Source: an uncultured Oscillospiraceae bacterium (lineage in GTDB: Bacteria; Bacillota; Clostridia; Oscillospirales; Oscillospiraceae). From it: DNA of 55,121 nucleotides. The notes beneath the pieces are model-generated. The model was not told where the DNA came from. It saw only the letters and a program-made list of their open reading frames with translations, and did not search any database. Shown one piece after another: positions 16,057 to 25,131 of the stretch. A program made the translations under genes and the position numbers. Position 1 is the stretch's first letter, and each line of letters opens with the position of its first letter. The DNA is taken from NCBI GenBank assembly GCA_944385545.1, contig CALWXQ010000005.1:1-55121 (forward strand), in the 5' to 3' direction.

Positions 16057-17115
16057 TTGAAAAAAATGTTTGCCGGGGACTTTCTGCTCTATGACAAGTC
16101 CTCAAATTCCTACCGGCCGGATCCGGAGCAGCTGGTTCGGGACGACGTTGAGAAACACTATTGGAGAAACGTGGTTCGCACAGTGGTAAAGGATTGGCGG
16201 CTGTATGTGATGCTGGTGCCTATGATCTTGGTATTCCTGTTCTGGCGCTACTTCCCCATGTATGAGCTGCTGCGCTGCTTTAAGGTGGCCGACGAGGTCA
16301 AACCGGTGGCGGATCAGTTCTTCTCGGGATTCTCCTATTTCAAGCGTCTTCTGTTCAGCGGCGACGGCCTGTCCACCGAGTTCTGGCGGGCCCTGCGCAA
16401 TACTTTCCTGCTGAGCTTCTACGGCCTTGTGTTTGGCTTCCCGGTACCGGTGATCCTGGCACTGTTCTTCAACGAGATTAAGTCCGACATTTTAAGAAGC
16501 GCCTACCAGGTGCTGACGTATCTGCCTAAGTTTATTTCCACCGTGGTTATGACCTCTCTGGTGACCATGCTGGTCAAGCAGGGCTCTCTGACCTCCAACA
16601 TGGGCATTCTGTCCCAAGGACTGTGCGCCCTGGGGCTGATCAGCGAGGAAGTGGCCAACGCGGGTCTTCTGAATAACCCCAGCTTCTTCCGTGGCATCTA
16701 TCAGATCAGCGGCATCTGGGAGACCGCGGGCTATGACAGCATCGTCTTCTTTGCCGCCATCATCGCCATTTCTCCCACCAGCTACGAAGCCGCCCAGATT
16801 GACGGCGCGGGGAAAATGGCCCAGATGAAGTACGTCGTTCTGCCCAGCATTCTGTCCACTCTGGTAATCATGCTCATCACCCGGATCGGTTCTCTGCTCC
16901 AGATCGGCTACGAAAAGGTGCTGCTGCTGTACAATCCCAACACCTACGTCACCGCGGATGTGGTATCCACCTTTGCCCAGCGCTACGGTCTCGGCTCCTC
17001 CTCCGCCCAGGGTCTGGCGTCCGCGGCGGAAATGATGAGCAACGTGATCAGCATGCTGCTGGTCATCGGAGCCAACACCATTTCCCGGAAGGCCTCGGAT
17101 GTATCTCTGTATTAA
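16057..17115 (+). CDS. ABC importer permease, LplB/YteP type
   Basis: A 352-residue permease of the LplB/YteP group used for large oligosaccharides. After a roughly 45-residue cytoplasmic extension the six-segment core starts at about residue 50 (LYVMLVPMILVFLFWRYFP, a family hallmark). The EAA-type loop reads EAAQIDGAGKMAQMKYVVLP. The start appears to be TTG at 16057, with AAAGGGGAG seven bases upstream; the in-frame ATG nine bases later has no better site. It is paired with the LplC-type permease 15 bp downstream. In Bacillus the relatives YteP, YtcP and YtcQ import rhamnogalacturonan or pectin oligomers. Confidence 0.92.
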   Translation: MKKMFAGDFLLYDKSSNSYRPDPEQLVRDDVEKHYWRNVVRTVVKDWRLYVMLVPMILVFLFWRYFPMYELLRCFKVADEVKPVADQFFSGFSYFKRLLFSGDGLSTEFWRALRNTFLLSFYGLVFGFPVPVILALFFNEIKSDILRSAYQVLTYLPKFISTVVMTSLVTMLVKQGSLTSNMGILSQGLCALGLISEEVANAGLLNNPSFFRGIYQISGIWETAGYDSIVFFAAIIAISPTSYEAAQIDGAGKMAQMKYVVLPSILSTLVIMLITRIGSLLQIGYEKVLLLYNPNTYVTADVVSTFAQRYGLGSSSAQGLASAAEMMSNVISMLLVIGANTISRKASDVSLY

Positions 17116-17130
17116 GGAGGCGAGGGTTAC

Positions 17131-18021
17131 GTGAAAAGAAAGCTTGAGATTTCCGAACTGATCTTTAAGATCATCAGCTACACCCTGCTGACCATGTTCT
17201 CGGTGTGCTGCCTGTACCCGTTTATCTACGCCATCTCCGCCGCCATCAGCGGCCAGCATGCCGTGGACTACAGCGAGGTCATCCTATTCCCCAAGGATAT
17301 CCAGTTTGAGGCGTTCTCCCAGATGTTCAACGACAACATGTTCTGGAACGCCTACTCCAACACCTTGTTCCTGACCTTCTATGGCACGGTCTGGGCCTTG
17401 GGCGTGTCCATTCTGGGCGCCTACGCGCTGAGCAAGAAACGGCTGCTGTTCCGTCGGTTTTTCAACTTCTTCCTGGTATTTACCATGTGGTTCTCCGCCG
17501 GTATCGTGCCTCAGTACTTAAACTACCTGGATACCAAGGAAGTCTTCAACGTCATGGGCATTACCGACGACAAGTGGCTGGTGGTCATCGCCATGGGTAT
17601 GGCGGCCATGAACATCATCCTGCTGCGAAATGCCTTTGAAGGCGTGCCCTCGGACATCGAGGAAGCGGCCATCGTAGACGGCGCCACTGAGTTCCAGGTG
17701 CTGTCCAAGGTCTACATCCCCATGTCCAAGTCCACTATCGCCACAGTGGCCCTGTTCTTCGCCATCTCCCGGTGGAACGGCTACTTCTGGGCCCGGCAGA
17801 TGATCTCCAACTCCAACGAGCATCCTCTGCAGGTGTTCATCCGGCTGAAGCTGGAGGAGTACACCGATCCGGAGGCCATGGCCGGCTGGAACGAGGTCTA
17901 TTCCTCCGACTCTGTGATCTATGCCCTGATTGTCTGCTCCATCGTGCCCATCTTGATTATTTACCCCTTCATCCAGAAGTATTTTGCCAAGGGCGTAAAT
18001 GTGGGCGGCGTGAAGGAGTGA
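17131..18021 (+). CDS. ABC importer permease, LplC/YtcP type
   Basis: A 296-residue partner permease. Six membrane segments begin at about residue 10, and the EAA-type loop reads EAAIVDGATEFQVLSKVYIP. It ends with YPFIQKYFAKGVNVGGVKE, the tail typical of the LplC group. GTG is the start, 10 bases after AAGGAGG. Repeat copy 3 lies between this gene and the binding-protein gene, so the mRNA probably carries a long hairpin at that point. Confidence 0.92.
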   Translation: MKRKLEISELIFKIISYTLLTMFSVCCLYPFIYAISAAISGQHAVDYSEVILFPKDIQFEAFSQMFNDNMFWNAYSNTLFLTFYGTVWALGVSILGAYALSKKRLLFRRFFNFFLVFTMWFSAGIVPQYLNYLDTKEVFNVMGITDDKWLVVIAMGMAAMNIILLRNAFEGVPSDIEEAAIVDGATEFQVLSKVYIPMSKSTIATVALFFAISRWNGYFWARQMISNSNEHPLQVFIRLKLEEYTDPEAMAGWNEVYSSDSVIYALIVCSIVPILIIYPFIQKYFAKGVNVGGVKE

Positions 18022-18066
18022 TCCCGCGGTATAATTCCCGGCCAACGCCGGTGGATTATAAATCTT

Positions 18067-18230
18067 GGGAACCTCTGAATCAATCGTCTTCGGCTGAATG
18101 CCGGACCTTTTGCCCCATCCGTGCAGTTCAAAAAGCGGGAAATCCATACAGGATTCCTCCACTTTTTGAAGGTTTGGCTGTGCCAAAATCTCTCGGCATC
18201 CGCTCTTGCCGATTGAATCAGAGCTTCCCT
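18067..18230. repeat. Interspersed long palindrome, copy 3
   Basis: 164 bp, nearly identical to copy 2. The ends are GGGAACCTCTGAATCAATCG and CGATTGAATCAGAGCTTCCC, and the central hairpin is CAAAAAGCGGG with CCACTTTTTG. It lies inside the pectin operon between the second permease and the binding-protein gene. A small TTGAC-GAAA-GTCAA hairpin follows at 18230-18243. Confidence 0.85.
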
Positions 18231-18269
18231 TGACGAAAGTCAAAACAACTCAAGGAAAAGGAGACTATT

Positions 18270-20426
18270 ATGAAACATTTGACCCGTATGATCGCAATGC
18301 TGCTGGTTATTGCAATGGTCGCCGCCGCCTTTGCCGGCTGCGGCGGACAGATGAGCGTCCCTACGGAAGCGACCCAGGCGCCCGTCGCGGATGACGGTGC
18401 TGCCGCCACCGAAGCGACCCAGGCCGCGGAGTTGTCCTTCGCCCCCGGCACCGTGCTGCGGATGGCTACCGGCTATAACAGCACCAAGACCGGTCTGTTC
18501 TTCGACGCGGAGGTTGCCGGCGACGGCGTGACCCTGGCCGACGGCATCACCTACCAGGCCGGCGATCTGAAGCCCACCTGGGTGGAGGTTCAGAACCGTC
18601 TGGGCATGGTGTTTGAGAACAAGTACCAGGGCAACAGCGCCGCCAAGGAGTTTGAGTTCTGGAAGGACCGCCTCAACGAGGTGGACATGATCAGCGGCAC
18701 CGCTACCGTCCTCAGCGAGTTCGGCGCTGCCGGCACCATCGTCAACATTGCCGAGTACTTAGACCAGATGCCCAACTTCAAGGCCTATCTGGAAGCCAAC
18801 CCCATCGTCCGGCTGTCCATCACCGGCGATACCTCCACCGGCGCCATTTACTTCTCCCCTTACTTTGACGGCGTCAACGACATCGAGCGTATGCCTCTGA
18901 TGCGTGTTGACTGGGTGCAGAAGCTCCTGGACGGTGAGGGCGAATTCACCGCCGAGAAGTCCGGAACGCTGAAGCCCGCCGTCTATGAGCCTTACATGCC
19001 CACCGCGGGCAAGGTGGAAGTGGACGTGGTCAAGGCTGACGGCTCCGCTGTGGAGACTGTTACCAAGGACTATGACGCCGCCGGCAACATCATCGCCAAG
19101 ATGAACGAGGCCCTGGCCGCCGGCGCGGTGGACGGCGTTACCGCCGTGAACATGCTGCGCACCTACATCGACACCGCTTACGCCGGTTATTACGGCACCC
19201 AGCGTTCCGACCTGTTCGTGGGTCAGAACGCCGCCTGGGACGCCGACGAGCTGGTAGCCCTGCTGCGCTGCGTGGTGGCCAATGCTCAGACCCTCAACGG
19301 CACCGACTCCATCCAGGGTCTGTTCTCCCGTGAGGACAACAACAACCAGCGCCGTGTGGATATGTTCCGCTTCTGCGGCACCCTGTTCGGCGTCCGCGGC
19401 TTGGAGTCCCGTCAGGATTACCTGTATGTGGGCGCCGACGGCAAGCTCCATGACGCCCGGGGCGAGGTGGAGACCTACGAAGCCATTGGGCGGATGAACG
19501 CCATGACCCAGGAGGGCCTGATCTCCAAGTCCTTCGTGGATATGTCCGAGGAGTCCTCCGCCACCATGCTGGAGAACGACCTGGGCTTCATGCACTACGA
19601 CTACAACCAGACCCAGACCGTTTACAATGCCACCAAGCTTCAGGAGGGCGAGAAGTACATGGCCGTTATGGTGCCTGTGGCCCACTGGTATGACGGCTCC
19701 TCCGAGGACGGCGTGTATATGCGCTTTACCGAGTCCTGGCGTTCCGTCAAGACCGACGGCTGGGGCATCAGCGTCGCCGGTGTGGGCAATGATACCGACA
19801 AGCTCAACGCTTGCCTGAAGCTCATTGACTACGCCTACTCCCCCGAGGGCCAGATCCTCATGTCCTACGGCCCCGACGCCTTCATCAAGGAGGGTGAGAC
19901 CTTCATCTTCAACGGTGAGGAAATGCCTGTGATCGCCGACGCCACCTACGAGGAACTGTGGGAGAAGGCCAGCGGCAACTACACCAACTACGCCCGTCAG
20001 TACTTAGGCTCTACCCTGAGCTTCGCCAAGAGCCAGGCCTTTGAATACCAGTGCACCCACGAGGTGGGCAAGGAAGGCGCCGGACATATCTCCACCGCCA
20101 TCGGCCTGGGTACCATCAAGCATCCGGAGCTGGCCCTGACGGAGAATCCCTGGTATACCTCCGTTCCCACGGTTCTGCCCACCACCACCGTGGAAAACGA
20201 CATGATTAACTCTTACACCGATCTGAAGAACAAGTTTGACCAGAACAAGAGCGGCTCCAACGTGCTGGTGGGCATTATCGCCTCCGGCTACACCGAGGAG
20301 GGCATGGGCTCTGCTGAGGAATCCGCCGCCACCGTTCGGGATACCCTGGGCGGCACCCAGTATCTGGCGCTGAAGCAGCAGGCCTACGACCGCCTGATCA
20401 GCTACTACAACAGCCTGCAGGGCTGA
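18270..20426 (+). CDS. Large oligosaccharide-binding lipoprotein, LplA/YtcQ-like
   Basis: A 718-residue solute-binding protein, much longer than the roughly 450 of common sugar-binding proteins. Its size suggests an extra domain, as in binding proteins paired with LplB/LplC permeases. The lipoprotein signal ends in FAGC with Cys24. A Thr/Ala-rich linker follows, with the repeated motif EATQA. AAGGAAAAGGAG lies before the ATG. Codon choice is strongly biased to preferred codons, which fits high expression. It sits after repeat copy 3 and before a GC-rich hairpin at 20504, both likely to protect or separate its part of the mRNA. The probable ligand is a pectin or rhamnogalacturonan oligomer, inferred from context. 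Confidence 0.9.
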   Translation: MKHLTRMIAMLLVIAMVAAAFAGCGGQMSVPTEATQAPVADDGAAATEATQAAELSFAPGTVLRMATGYNSTKTGLFFDAEVAGDGVTLADGITYQAGDLKPTWVEVQNRLGMVFENKYQGNSAAKEFEFWKDRLNEVDMISGTATVLSEFGAAGTIVNIAEYLDQMPNFKAYLEANPIVRLSITGDTSTGAIYFSPYFDGVNDIERMPLMRVDWVQKLLDGEGEFTAEKSGTLKPAVYEPYMPTAGKVEVDVVKADGSAVETVTKDYDAAGNIIAKMNEALAAGAVDGVTAVNMLRTYIDTAYAGYYGTQRSDLFVGQNAAWDADELVALLRCVVANAQTLNGTDSIQGLFSREDNNNQRRVDMFRFCGTLFGVRGLESRQDYLYVGADGKLHDARGEVETYEAIGRMNAMTQEGLISKSFVDMSEESSATMLENDLGFMHYDYNQTQTVYNATKLQEGEKYMAVMVPVAHWYDGSSEDGVYMRFTESWRSVKTDGWGISVAGVGNDTDKLNACLKLIDYAYSPEGQILMSYGPDAFIKEGETFIFNGEEMPVIADATYEELWEKASGNYTNYARQYLGSTLSFAKSQAFEYQCTHEVGKEGAGHISTAIGLGTIKHPELALTENPWYTSVPTVLPTTTVENDMINSYTDLKNKFDQNKSGSNVLVGIIASGYTEEGMGSAEESAATVRDTLGGTQYLALKQQAYDRLISYYNSLQG

Positions 20427-20503
20427 TACCGAAGCGCCGCGGCGGCCATAGCCGTTGCAGTCTGCGGAATCACCTTTTCCACATCAGTCGATTTACCGTC
20501 CTA

Positions 20504-20525
20504 CCCGGGGCCTTCCGGCCCCGGG
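20504..20525 (+). other. GC-rich hairpin between binding protein and membrane genes
   Basis: CCCGGGGCC-TTCC-GGCCCCGGG is a perfect 9-bp stem with no T-run, so it is unlikely to be a full terminator. It lies in the 129-bp gap after the binding-protein gene. It may stop 3' decay and keep binding-protein mRNA more abundant than the downstream part. Confidence 0.5.
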
Positions 20526-20555
20526 CCGGGACAGATCTCGGCGGGGAGGTCATTT

Positions 20556-21149
20556 ATGTATAAAAAACAGTTGGGTTTTCAAAAATTCGCCTGTCTGTTT
20601 GCCATTGTGGCGGCAGCAGTCTGCTTTATGTATTCCCTGGGCATCATCACGGACATCTACGACAGCCTGTACGCCACCATGATGAATCCGAATGATCTGA
20701 CCCAGACCTCTGTTCCCGGTTCCATCATTTACTACGATATGCAGCCGTTCAACAAGACCTATTTGTACTCCAGCATCGGACTGATCCTGCTTTCCTGCCT
20801 GCTGTTCCTGACCAACACCAATGTGCGCAGAAAGTATTATGTGGGCAACTATGTTGCCACCGGCCTGTACTGCGCGGCGGCTGCTGCATTGACCTTTTGG
20901 TCCCATATCCGGATCTCCGCCTTCAAGGCGCAGTATCTGACCACCCTGGACTTTGAGGCGCTGAAAGCGTTCTCCGAGTTGTGGGGAAGAACCTATATCG
21001 AGTCCACCTTCTGGCTGGATCTGCACTATCTGGTGGGCGCTGTTACCTTGGTTGCTGCAGCGCTTCTCATCGTCAACCTGATTTGGAAGGTTCGGCTGAT
21101 GCGCGGGGAGGATGAACTGCTCAAAGTCGGAAAGGAGGCGGCAGTATGA
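20556..21149 (+). CDS. Unknown four-segment membrane protein, pair 1 first member
   Basis: A 197-residue protein I do not recognise. Membrane segments are seen at about 10-30, 69-88, 95-117 and 155-177. An external-looking loop of about 38 residues follows the first segment, and the C-terminal tail is short and charged. GGGGAGG precedes the ATG. It lies between the importer binding-protein gene and the first ATPase gene, and overlaps the next membrane gene by ATGA. Being interleaved with importer genes, it is probably an accessory part of the importer, but no function is known to me. Confidence 0.7.
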   Translation: MYKKQLGFQKFACLFAIVAAAVCFMYSLGIITDIYDSLYATMMNPNDLTQTSVPGSIIYYDMQPFNKTYLYSSIGLILLSCLLFLTNTNVRRKYYVGNYVATGLYCAAAAALTFWSHIRISAFKAQYLTTLDFEALKAFSELWGRTYIESTFWLDLHYLVGAVTLVAAALLIVNLIWKVRLMRGEDELLKVGKEAAV

Positions 21150-21631
21150 CGGATCTGTCTGTGAAAAACGACCGCATGCGCTTTACCAAGGATAAGCGCT
21201 CGTCCAATTTGGTGCTGCTGGCCATCGTCTTTGACGCGCTGTATTTTGTCAGTCTGTATCAGACGGACGTAGGCAACTACTACTATACCTGGAAGATCGG
21301 CGCGTCCATCGTTTACAATCTGCTGCTCCTGCTGTCGGCTTTCCTGTGCGCCGAAGGCGTGAAGAACCGGAAAACCGGCTACACCGGCCTTCTGATCTTC
21401 CTGGGCGTTATGCAGGTGGTGCGTATGTTCTATTTGCCTGCCCAGGCGGTAAACGCCACCGTCACCGTATCCGGCGTGGAGATCGCCGCTATGGAGCGTG
21501 GGCAGTATGCCTACCTCCTGATCTGCCTGGGCCTGTCCGCCGTATGCTGCATTGTCGCCGCGGTGAACAGCTATGTCAACGGCAAGCACTTGGCTGCCCA
21601 TTTGGCCGCCATGGAAAATAAAACCGTATGA
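21146..21631 (+). CDS. Unknown four-segment membrane protein, pair 1 second member
   Basis: A 161-residue protein of unrecognised family. It has a charged N-terminal stretch of about 20 residues, then four hydrophobic segments (about 21-38, 49-68, 77-97 and 121-142). AAGGAGG lies inside the preceding gene, and the ATG overlaps its stop. The first ATPase gene starts 13 bp after it. Its size and position mirror the second pair at 22730-23956, but no clear sequence likeness between the pairs was seen by eye. Confidence 0.7.
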   Translation: MTDLSVKNDRMRFTKDKRSSNLVLLAIVFDALYFVSLYQTDVGNYYYTWKIGASIVYNLLLLLSAFLCAEGVKNRKTGYTGLLIFLGVMQVVRMFYLPAQAVNATVTVSGVEIAAMERGQYAYLLICLGLSAVCCIVAAVNSYVNGKHLAAHLAAMENKTV

Positions 21632-21644
21632 GAGGTGAGAAGTT

Positions 21645-22733
21645 ATGGCGCAGCTGAGCTTACAGCATTTGGAGAAGGTCTATGACAACAAGGTTCAGGC
21701 CGTATTCGACTTCAATCTCGACGTAAAAGACGGCGAGCTGATCGTCTTGGTCGGGCCCTCCGGATGCGGAAAATCCACCACCTTGCGCATGGTCGCCGGT
21801 CTTGAAGACATCACCCGGGGCAAGATGCTTCTCAACGGCAAGGACGTCACCGACGCGCCTGCCAAGGATCGGGACATCGCCATGGTGTTCCAGAACTATG
21901 CCCTGTACGGCCATATGACCATTTATGAAAATATGGCCTTCTCCCTGACCCTCCGAAAGGAGGATCCCAACGTTATCCATACGAAAGTTCTCGCTGCAGC
22001 GGAGGTTCTGGGACTGACCGAGCAGCTGAATAAGAAACCTGCCCAGCTCTCCGGCGGCCAGCGCCAGCGGGTCGCCATGGGACGCTCCATCGTCCGCAAT
22101 CCCCAGCTGTTCCTGTTTGACGAGCCGCTTTCCAACCTGGACGCCAAGCTCCGCAGCGCCACCCGGCGGGAGATCCTGCTGCTGCACAAGCGCCTGGGCG
22201 CTACCATGCTCTACGTCACCCACGACCAGACCGAGGCGCTGACCCTGGCGGATCGCATCGTGTGCATGTCCATGGGCCATGTCCAGCAGATCGGCACGCC
22301 TCTGGAGCTGTACGATACCCCGGCCAACCTGTTCGTGGCAAGCTTCATCGGCCTGCCGCCTATGAACTTCATCGATGCCAAGGTGGAGTCCCAGGGGCTG
22401 GTCACCAGCCGGTTCTCCTTGGCGCTTTCCCCGGCAGAGAAGCAGGCCCTTGCTCCCTATATGGGCAAGCAGATTGTTCTGGGCTTCCGGCCGGAAAACA
22501 CCCGGGTGGGCAGCGACTTCGAACTGAAGGTGCTATCCAACGAAAATCTGGGTATGAATACCCTGGTGCACGGCCACGTGGGCGCCGACGGCAAGGGCGA
22601 GCGGATCACCTGCAAGCTGGCCGGCTGGTGCAATTACCGGGCCGGAGACGTGGTTCCCATCTCCATCACCAGAAAGCATTTCTTCGATAAGGAAACCACC
22701 AACGCTATCAAACTGGAGGTGGAAGGCGTATGA
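21645..22733 (+). CDS. Sugar ABC importer ATPase 1, MsmX/UgpC type
   Basis: A 362-residue ATPase with Walker A GPSGCGKST (37-45), signature LSGGQRQRVAMGRSIV, Walker B LFLFDEP, a His switch (VTHDQ) and a C-terminal regulatory OB-type region from about 240. It should energise the LplBC-type permeases encoded upstream. LplB/LplC systems often lack a linked ATPase and use a shared MsmX. Here there are two, which is unusual. It ends overlapping the next membrane gene by ATGA. Confidence 0.93.
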   Translation: MAQLSLQHLEKVYDNKVQAVFDFNLDVKDGELIVLVGPSGCGKSTTLRMVAGLEDITRGKMLLNGKDVTDAPAKDRDIAMVFQNYALYGHMTIYENMAFSLTLRKEDPNVIHTKVLAAAEVLGLTEQLNKKPAQLSGGQRQRVAMGRSIVRNPQLFLFDEPLSNLDAKLRSATRREILLLHKRLGATMLYVTHDQTEALTLADRIVCMSMGHVQQIGTPLELYDTPANLFVASFIGLPPMNFIDAKVESQGLVTSRFSLALSPAEKQALAPYMGKQIVLGFRPENTRVGSDFELKVLSNENLGMNTLVHGHVGADGKGERITCKLAGWCNYRAGDVVPISITRKHFFDKETTNAIKLEVEGV

Positions 22734-23299
22734 AACAGTTCTTTACCGGCCTTTGGGCAGGGTTTAAGGAGTTCCTCCGTAAAAAGATCGTGGCACTGAA
22801 GCGCAATCCCACCATCATCCCTATGGTGATGCTTATGTTCACCTTTGTGTGGTATTCCTTCAACCTAACCAATATGTCCGACACCACCGCCAAAATTCAG
22901 GGCAGCGGCATGGGCCTTGCCCAGTTCTGCATCATGCTGTTCTCCCTGCTGAGCCTGGTGTGCCTGATGAACGCCTTCCCCCGGCGTAAGAAGGCCAATA
23001 TGCCGATGCTGGTGCTGCTGTTTGTGATGCTGGCCATCATCGCCTATTGCGACATCCACTACACCGGCGCCATTATGGCGGCGCTGAACCGGGCGGAAAG
23101 CCCCATCGAGCTGGACAGCTCCACGGCCTACATCGCCAAGGCCTACAACATGCTGGGCACCCACCTGATCCTCATTGGCGTCAGCGCGGCCCTGGTGGTC
23201 TTGCGGCCGGTGTACAGCAAGCTTCTGTGCAAGATTAATACTTCCGTGGAAGTCAAGAGCAATGAAGGCATGCAGGAGATCGAACTGGAAGACGAGTGA
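22730..23299 (+). CDS. Unknown four-segment membrane protein, pair 2 first member
   Basis: A 189-residue protein of unrecognised family. A basic amphipathic start (FKEFLRKKIVALKRNP) is followed by segments at about 28-45, 62-80, 92-107 and 143-160. The tail is strongly acidic (QEIELEDE). The ATG overlaps the ATPase 1 stop. A positive start and an acidic tail, both presumably cytoplasmic, could be contact sites for partner proteins such as the ATPase, but this is inference from charge only. Confidence 0.7.
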   Translation: MKQFFTGLWAGFKEFLRKKIVALKRNPTIIPMVMLMFTFVWYSFNLTNMSDTTAKIQGSGMGLAQFCIMLFSLLSLVCLMNAFPRRKKANMPMLVLLFVMLAIIAYCDIHYTGAIMAALNRAESPIELDSSTAYIAKAYNMLGTHLILIGVSAALVVLRPVYSKLLCKINTSVEVKSNEGMQEIELEDE

Positions 23300-23308
23300 T
23301 CCGGCAAT

Positions 23309-23956
23309 ATGGCAAAAAAACAAAGCAAAAATAAAAGCGGCAAAAACAGCGTCGGCGTCCGGAAGAATTATAATCTCAAAAGCGACGCGGTAGAGACCCT
23401 GGCCGACCCGGACGCCCACAAGGACAAGGTCTACTCCCGGGAGGAGCTGGACAAATACCGCTCCAAAAAGGGCCTGCGGATCCCGGAGACGGTGAAGATC
23501 CTGTTTATCAAGGCTTGGTTCCCCGGAGCGGTGTGCTTCTTCATCCTTTGGGGCCTGGGGATCTATGTGAACAGCATGCTGGACATGCTGTTCATCCTGG
23601 GCGTGGTGCTGGGGATCGTAACGGATCTTCTGACCAACAATGTGATAAGGTTCATGGAGAAAACGCCCGGGGCCAATGACAAATGGCTGCTGATGACCAG
23701 GAAAGGGATGCTGACCTTTTTCCTGCACATCCTGTACGGCCTGTTCATCATTGTGTGTGTATACATGCTTTACAATTTGATCAATCTGGCCATTGTCAGT
23801 GTCACCGGCCAGACGGATACCATTCCCCTGGGCGTGGAGCCGGTGCTGTTTGGCGTGTTCTGCATGGGCATTGACATGCTGTTCGTCACCGCCAAGAGAA
23901 CCATGCAGAAGATCCTCCGGGACGCCAAGGAGACTGCCCGGAGCAGCCTGCGCTGA
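23309..23956 (+). CDS. Unknown four-segment membrane protein, pair 2 second member
   Basis: A 215-residue protein of unrecognised family. The first 60 residues are hydrophilic and Lys-rich (MAKKQSKNKSGKNSVG). Four membrane segments then lie at about 70-87, 89-107, 133-155 and 170-190, and the C-terminus is basic. The ribosome binding site is weak and the start lies 10 bases after the previous stop, so translation is probably coupled. It directly precedes the second ATPase gene. No function can be assigned beyond a likely importer accessory. Confidence 0.7.
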   Translation: MAKKQSKNKSGKNSVGVRKNYNLKSDAVETLADPDAHKDKVYSREELDKYRSKKGLRIPETVKILFIKAWFPGAVCFFILWGLGIYVNSMLDMLFILGVVLGIVTDLLTNNVIRFMEKTPGANDKWLLMTRKGMLTFFLHILYGLFIIVCVYMLYNLINLAIVSVTGQTDTIPLGVEPVLFGVFCMGIDMLFVTAKRTMQKILRDAKETARSSLR

Positions 23957-24008
23957 TCAGCCATCTGCCGAGAAAGCGCATCCACTTGTGTATAAGGAGT
24001 GTGGTCAT

Positions 24009-25091
24009 ATGGCTTACTTGACCCTGAAAGGAATCAATAAAATCTATCCCAACGGCTATCACGCGGTTCACGACTTCAATCTGGAGATCGAGAAGGGCGA
24101 GTTCATCGTGTTTGTCGGCTCCTCGGGCTGCGGAAAGTCCACCACACTGCGCATGATCGCCGGTCTGGAGAACATCAGCAGCGGCGAACTGCTCATCAAC
24201 GGCGTCCGGGCCAACGAAATGGGCCCCCGGGAACGGGAGGTAGCCATGGTCTTCCAGAGCTACGCCCTGTATCCCCAGATGACCGTCTACGACAACCTGG
24301 GCTTCGGCCTGACGCTACAGGGCGTGGACGAGGATGTGATCGATCAGAAGGTAAGGGAAGTGGCCCATATCTTGGGCCTGACGGACTACCTGGACCGTAT
24401 GCCCCGGGCGTTGTCCGGCGGCCAGCGCCAGAGAGTGGCGGTGGGCCGGGCCATCATCCGCAAGGTGGGTATCTTCCTGATGGACGAGCCGCTTTCCAAC
24501 CTGGATGCCAAGCAGCGTGTCACCATGCGCGCCGAGATCGCCCAGATCCACCGCCAGACCGGCGCCACCACCATCTACGTCACCCATGACCAGGTGGAGG
24601 CCATGACCCTGGCCGACCGGATCGTGATTATGAAAAGCGGCTACATCCAGCAGGTTGGCACCCCCTATGAGCTGTACTTCAAGCCCGCGAACCTGTTCGT
24701 GGCCGGGTTCATCGGGGAGCCGCCTATGAACTTCATCCGCGCCACTGTCCACGGCGGCGGCATCACCATCGGCGGCACCGCCTATGACATCTCCCACAAC
24801 CTGGGCAGGCAGGAAGGGGCCTACAACGGCAAGGACGTTTACTTCGGCTTCCGTCCCGAGGCCATCCGGCTGGGAGAGGTGGAGAATGCCTACCACGTCC
24901 GGGCCACTGTGGAGCTGACGGAAATGCTGGGCGACAACACCAACGTTTATGTAAACATCGGGGATACCAACGCCATTTTGAAGGTCAATCCCCACGACGC
25001 CCCCGCCATCGACAGCCAGATCACCTTCTCCATCCCCTATACGGATACCTACCTGTTCGACGCGGAGACAGAGCTGGTGATTCAGGGCTGA
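24009..25091 (+). CDS. Sugar ABC importer ATPase 2, MsmX/UgpC type
   Basis: A 360-residue ATPase with Walker A GSSGCGKST (37-45), signature LSGGQRQRVAVGRAII, Walker B IFLMDEP, VTHDQVEAMTLADR and a C-terminal regulatory domain. The frame is open far upstream, but AAGGAG before the ATG at 24009 and the conserved start MAYLTLKGI fix the N-terminus. It is clearly a different protein from ATPase 1 (for example PRALSGG against PAQLSGG, and DAKQR against DAKLR). The two might form a heterodimer, or one might serve the ATPase-less importer at 913-4186. Confidence 0.93.
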   Translation: MAYLTLKGINKIYPNGYHAVHDFNLEIEKGEFIVFVGSSGCGKSTTLRMIAGLENISSGELLINGVRANEMGPREREVAMVFQSYALYPQMTVYDNLGFGLTLQGVDEDVIDQKVREVAHILGLTDYLDRMPRALSGGQRQRVAVGRAIIRKVGIFLMDEPLSNLDAKQRVTMRAEIAQIHRQTGATTIYVTHDQVEAMTLADRIVIMKSGYIQQVGTPYELYFKPANLFVAGFIGEPPMNFIRATVHGGGITIGGTAYDISHNLGRQEGAYNGKDVYFGFRPEAIRLGEVENAYHVRATVELTEMLGDNTNVYVNIGDTNAILKVNPHDAPAIDSQITFSIPYTDTYLFDAETELVIQG

Positions 25092-25131
25092 GGTTCGGCT
25101 GGGACAACCAATCCATTTGTGAGGAACGGCT

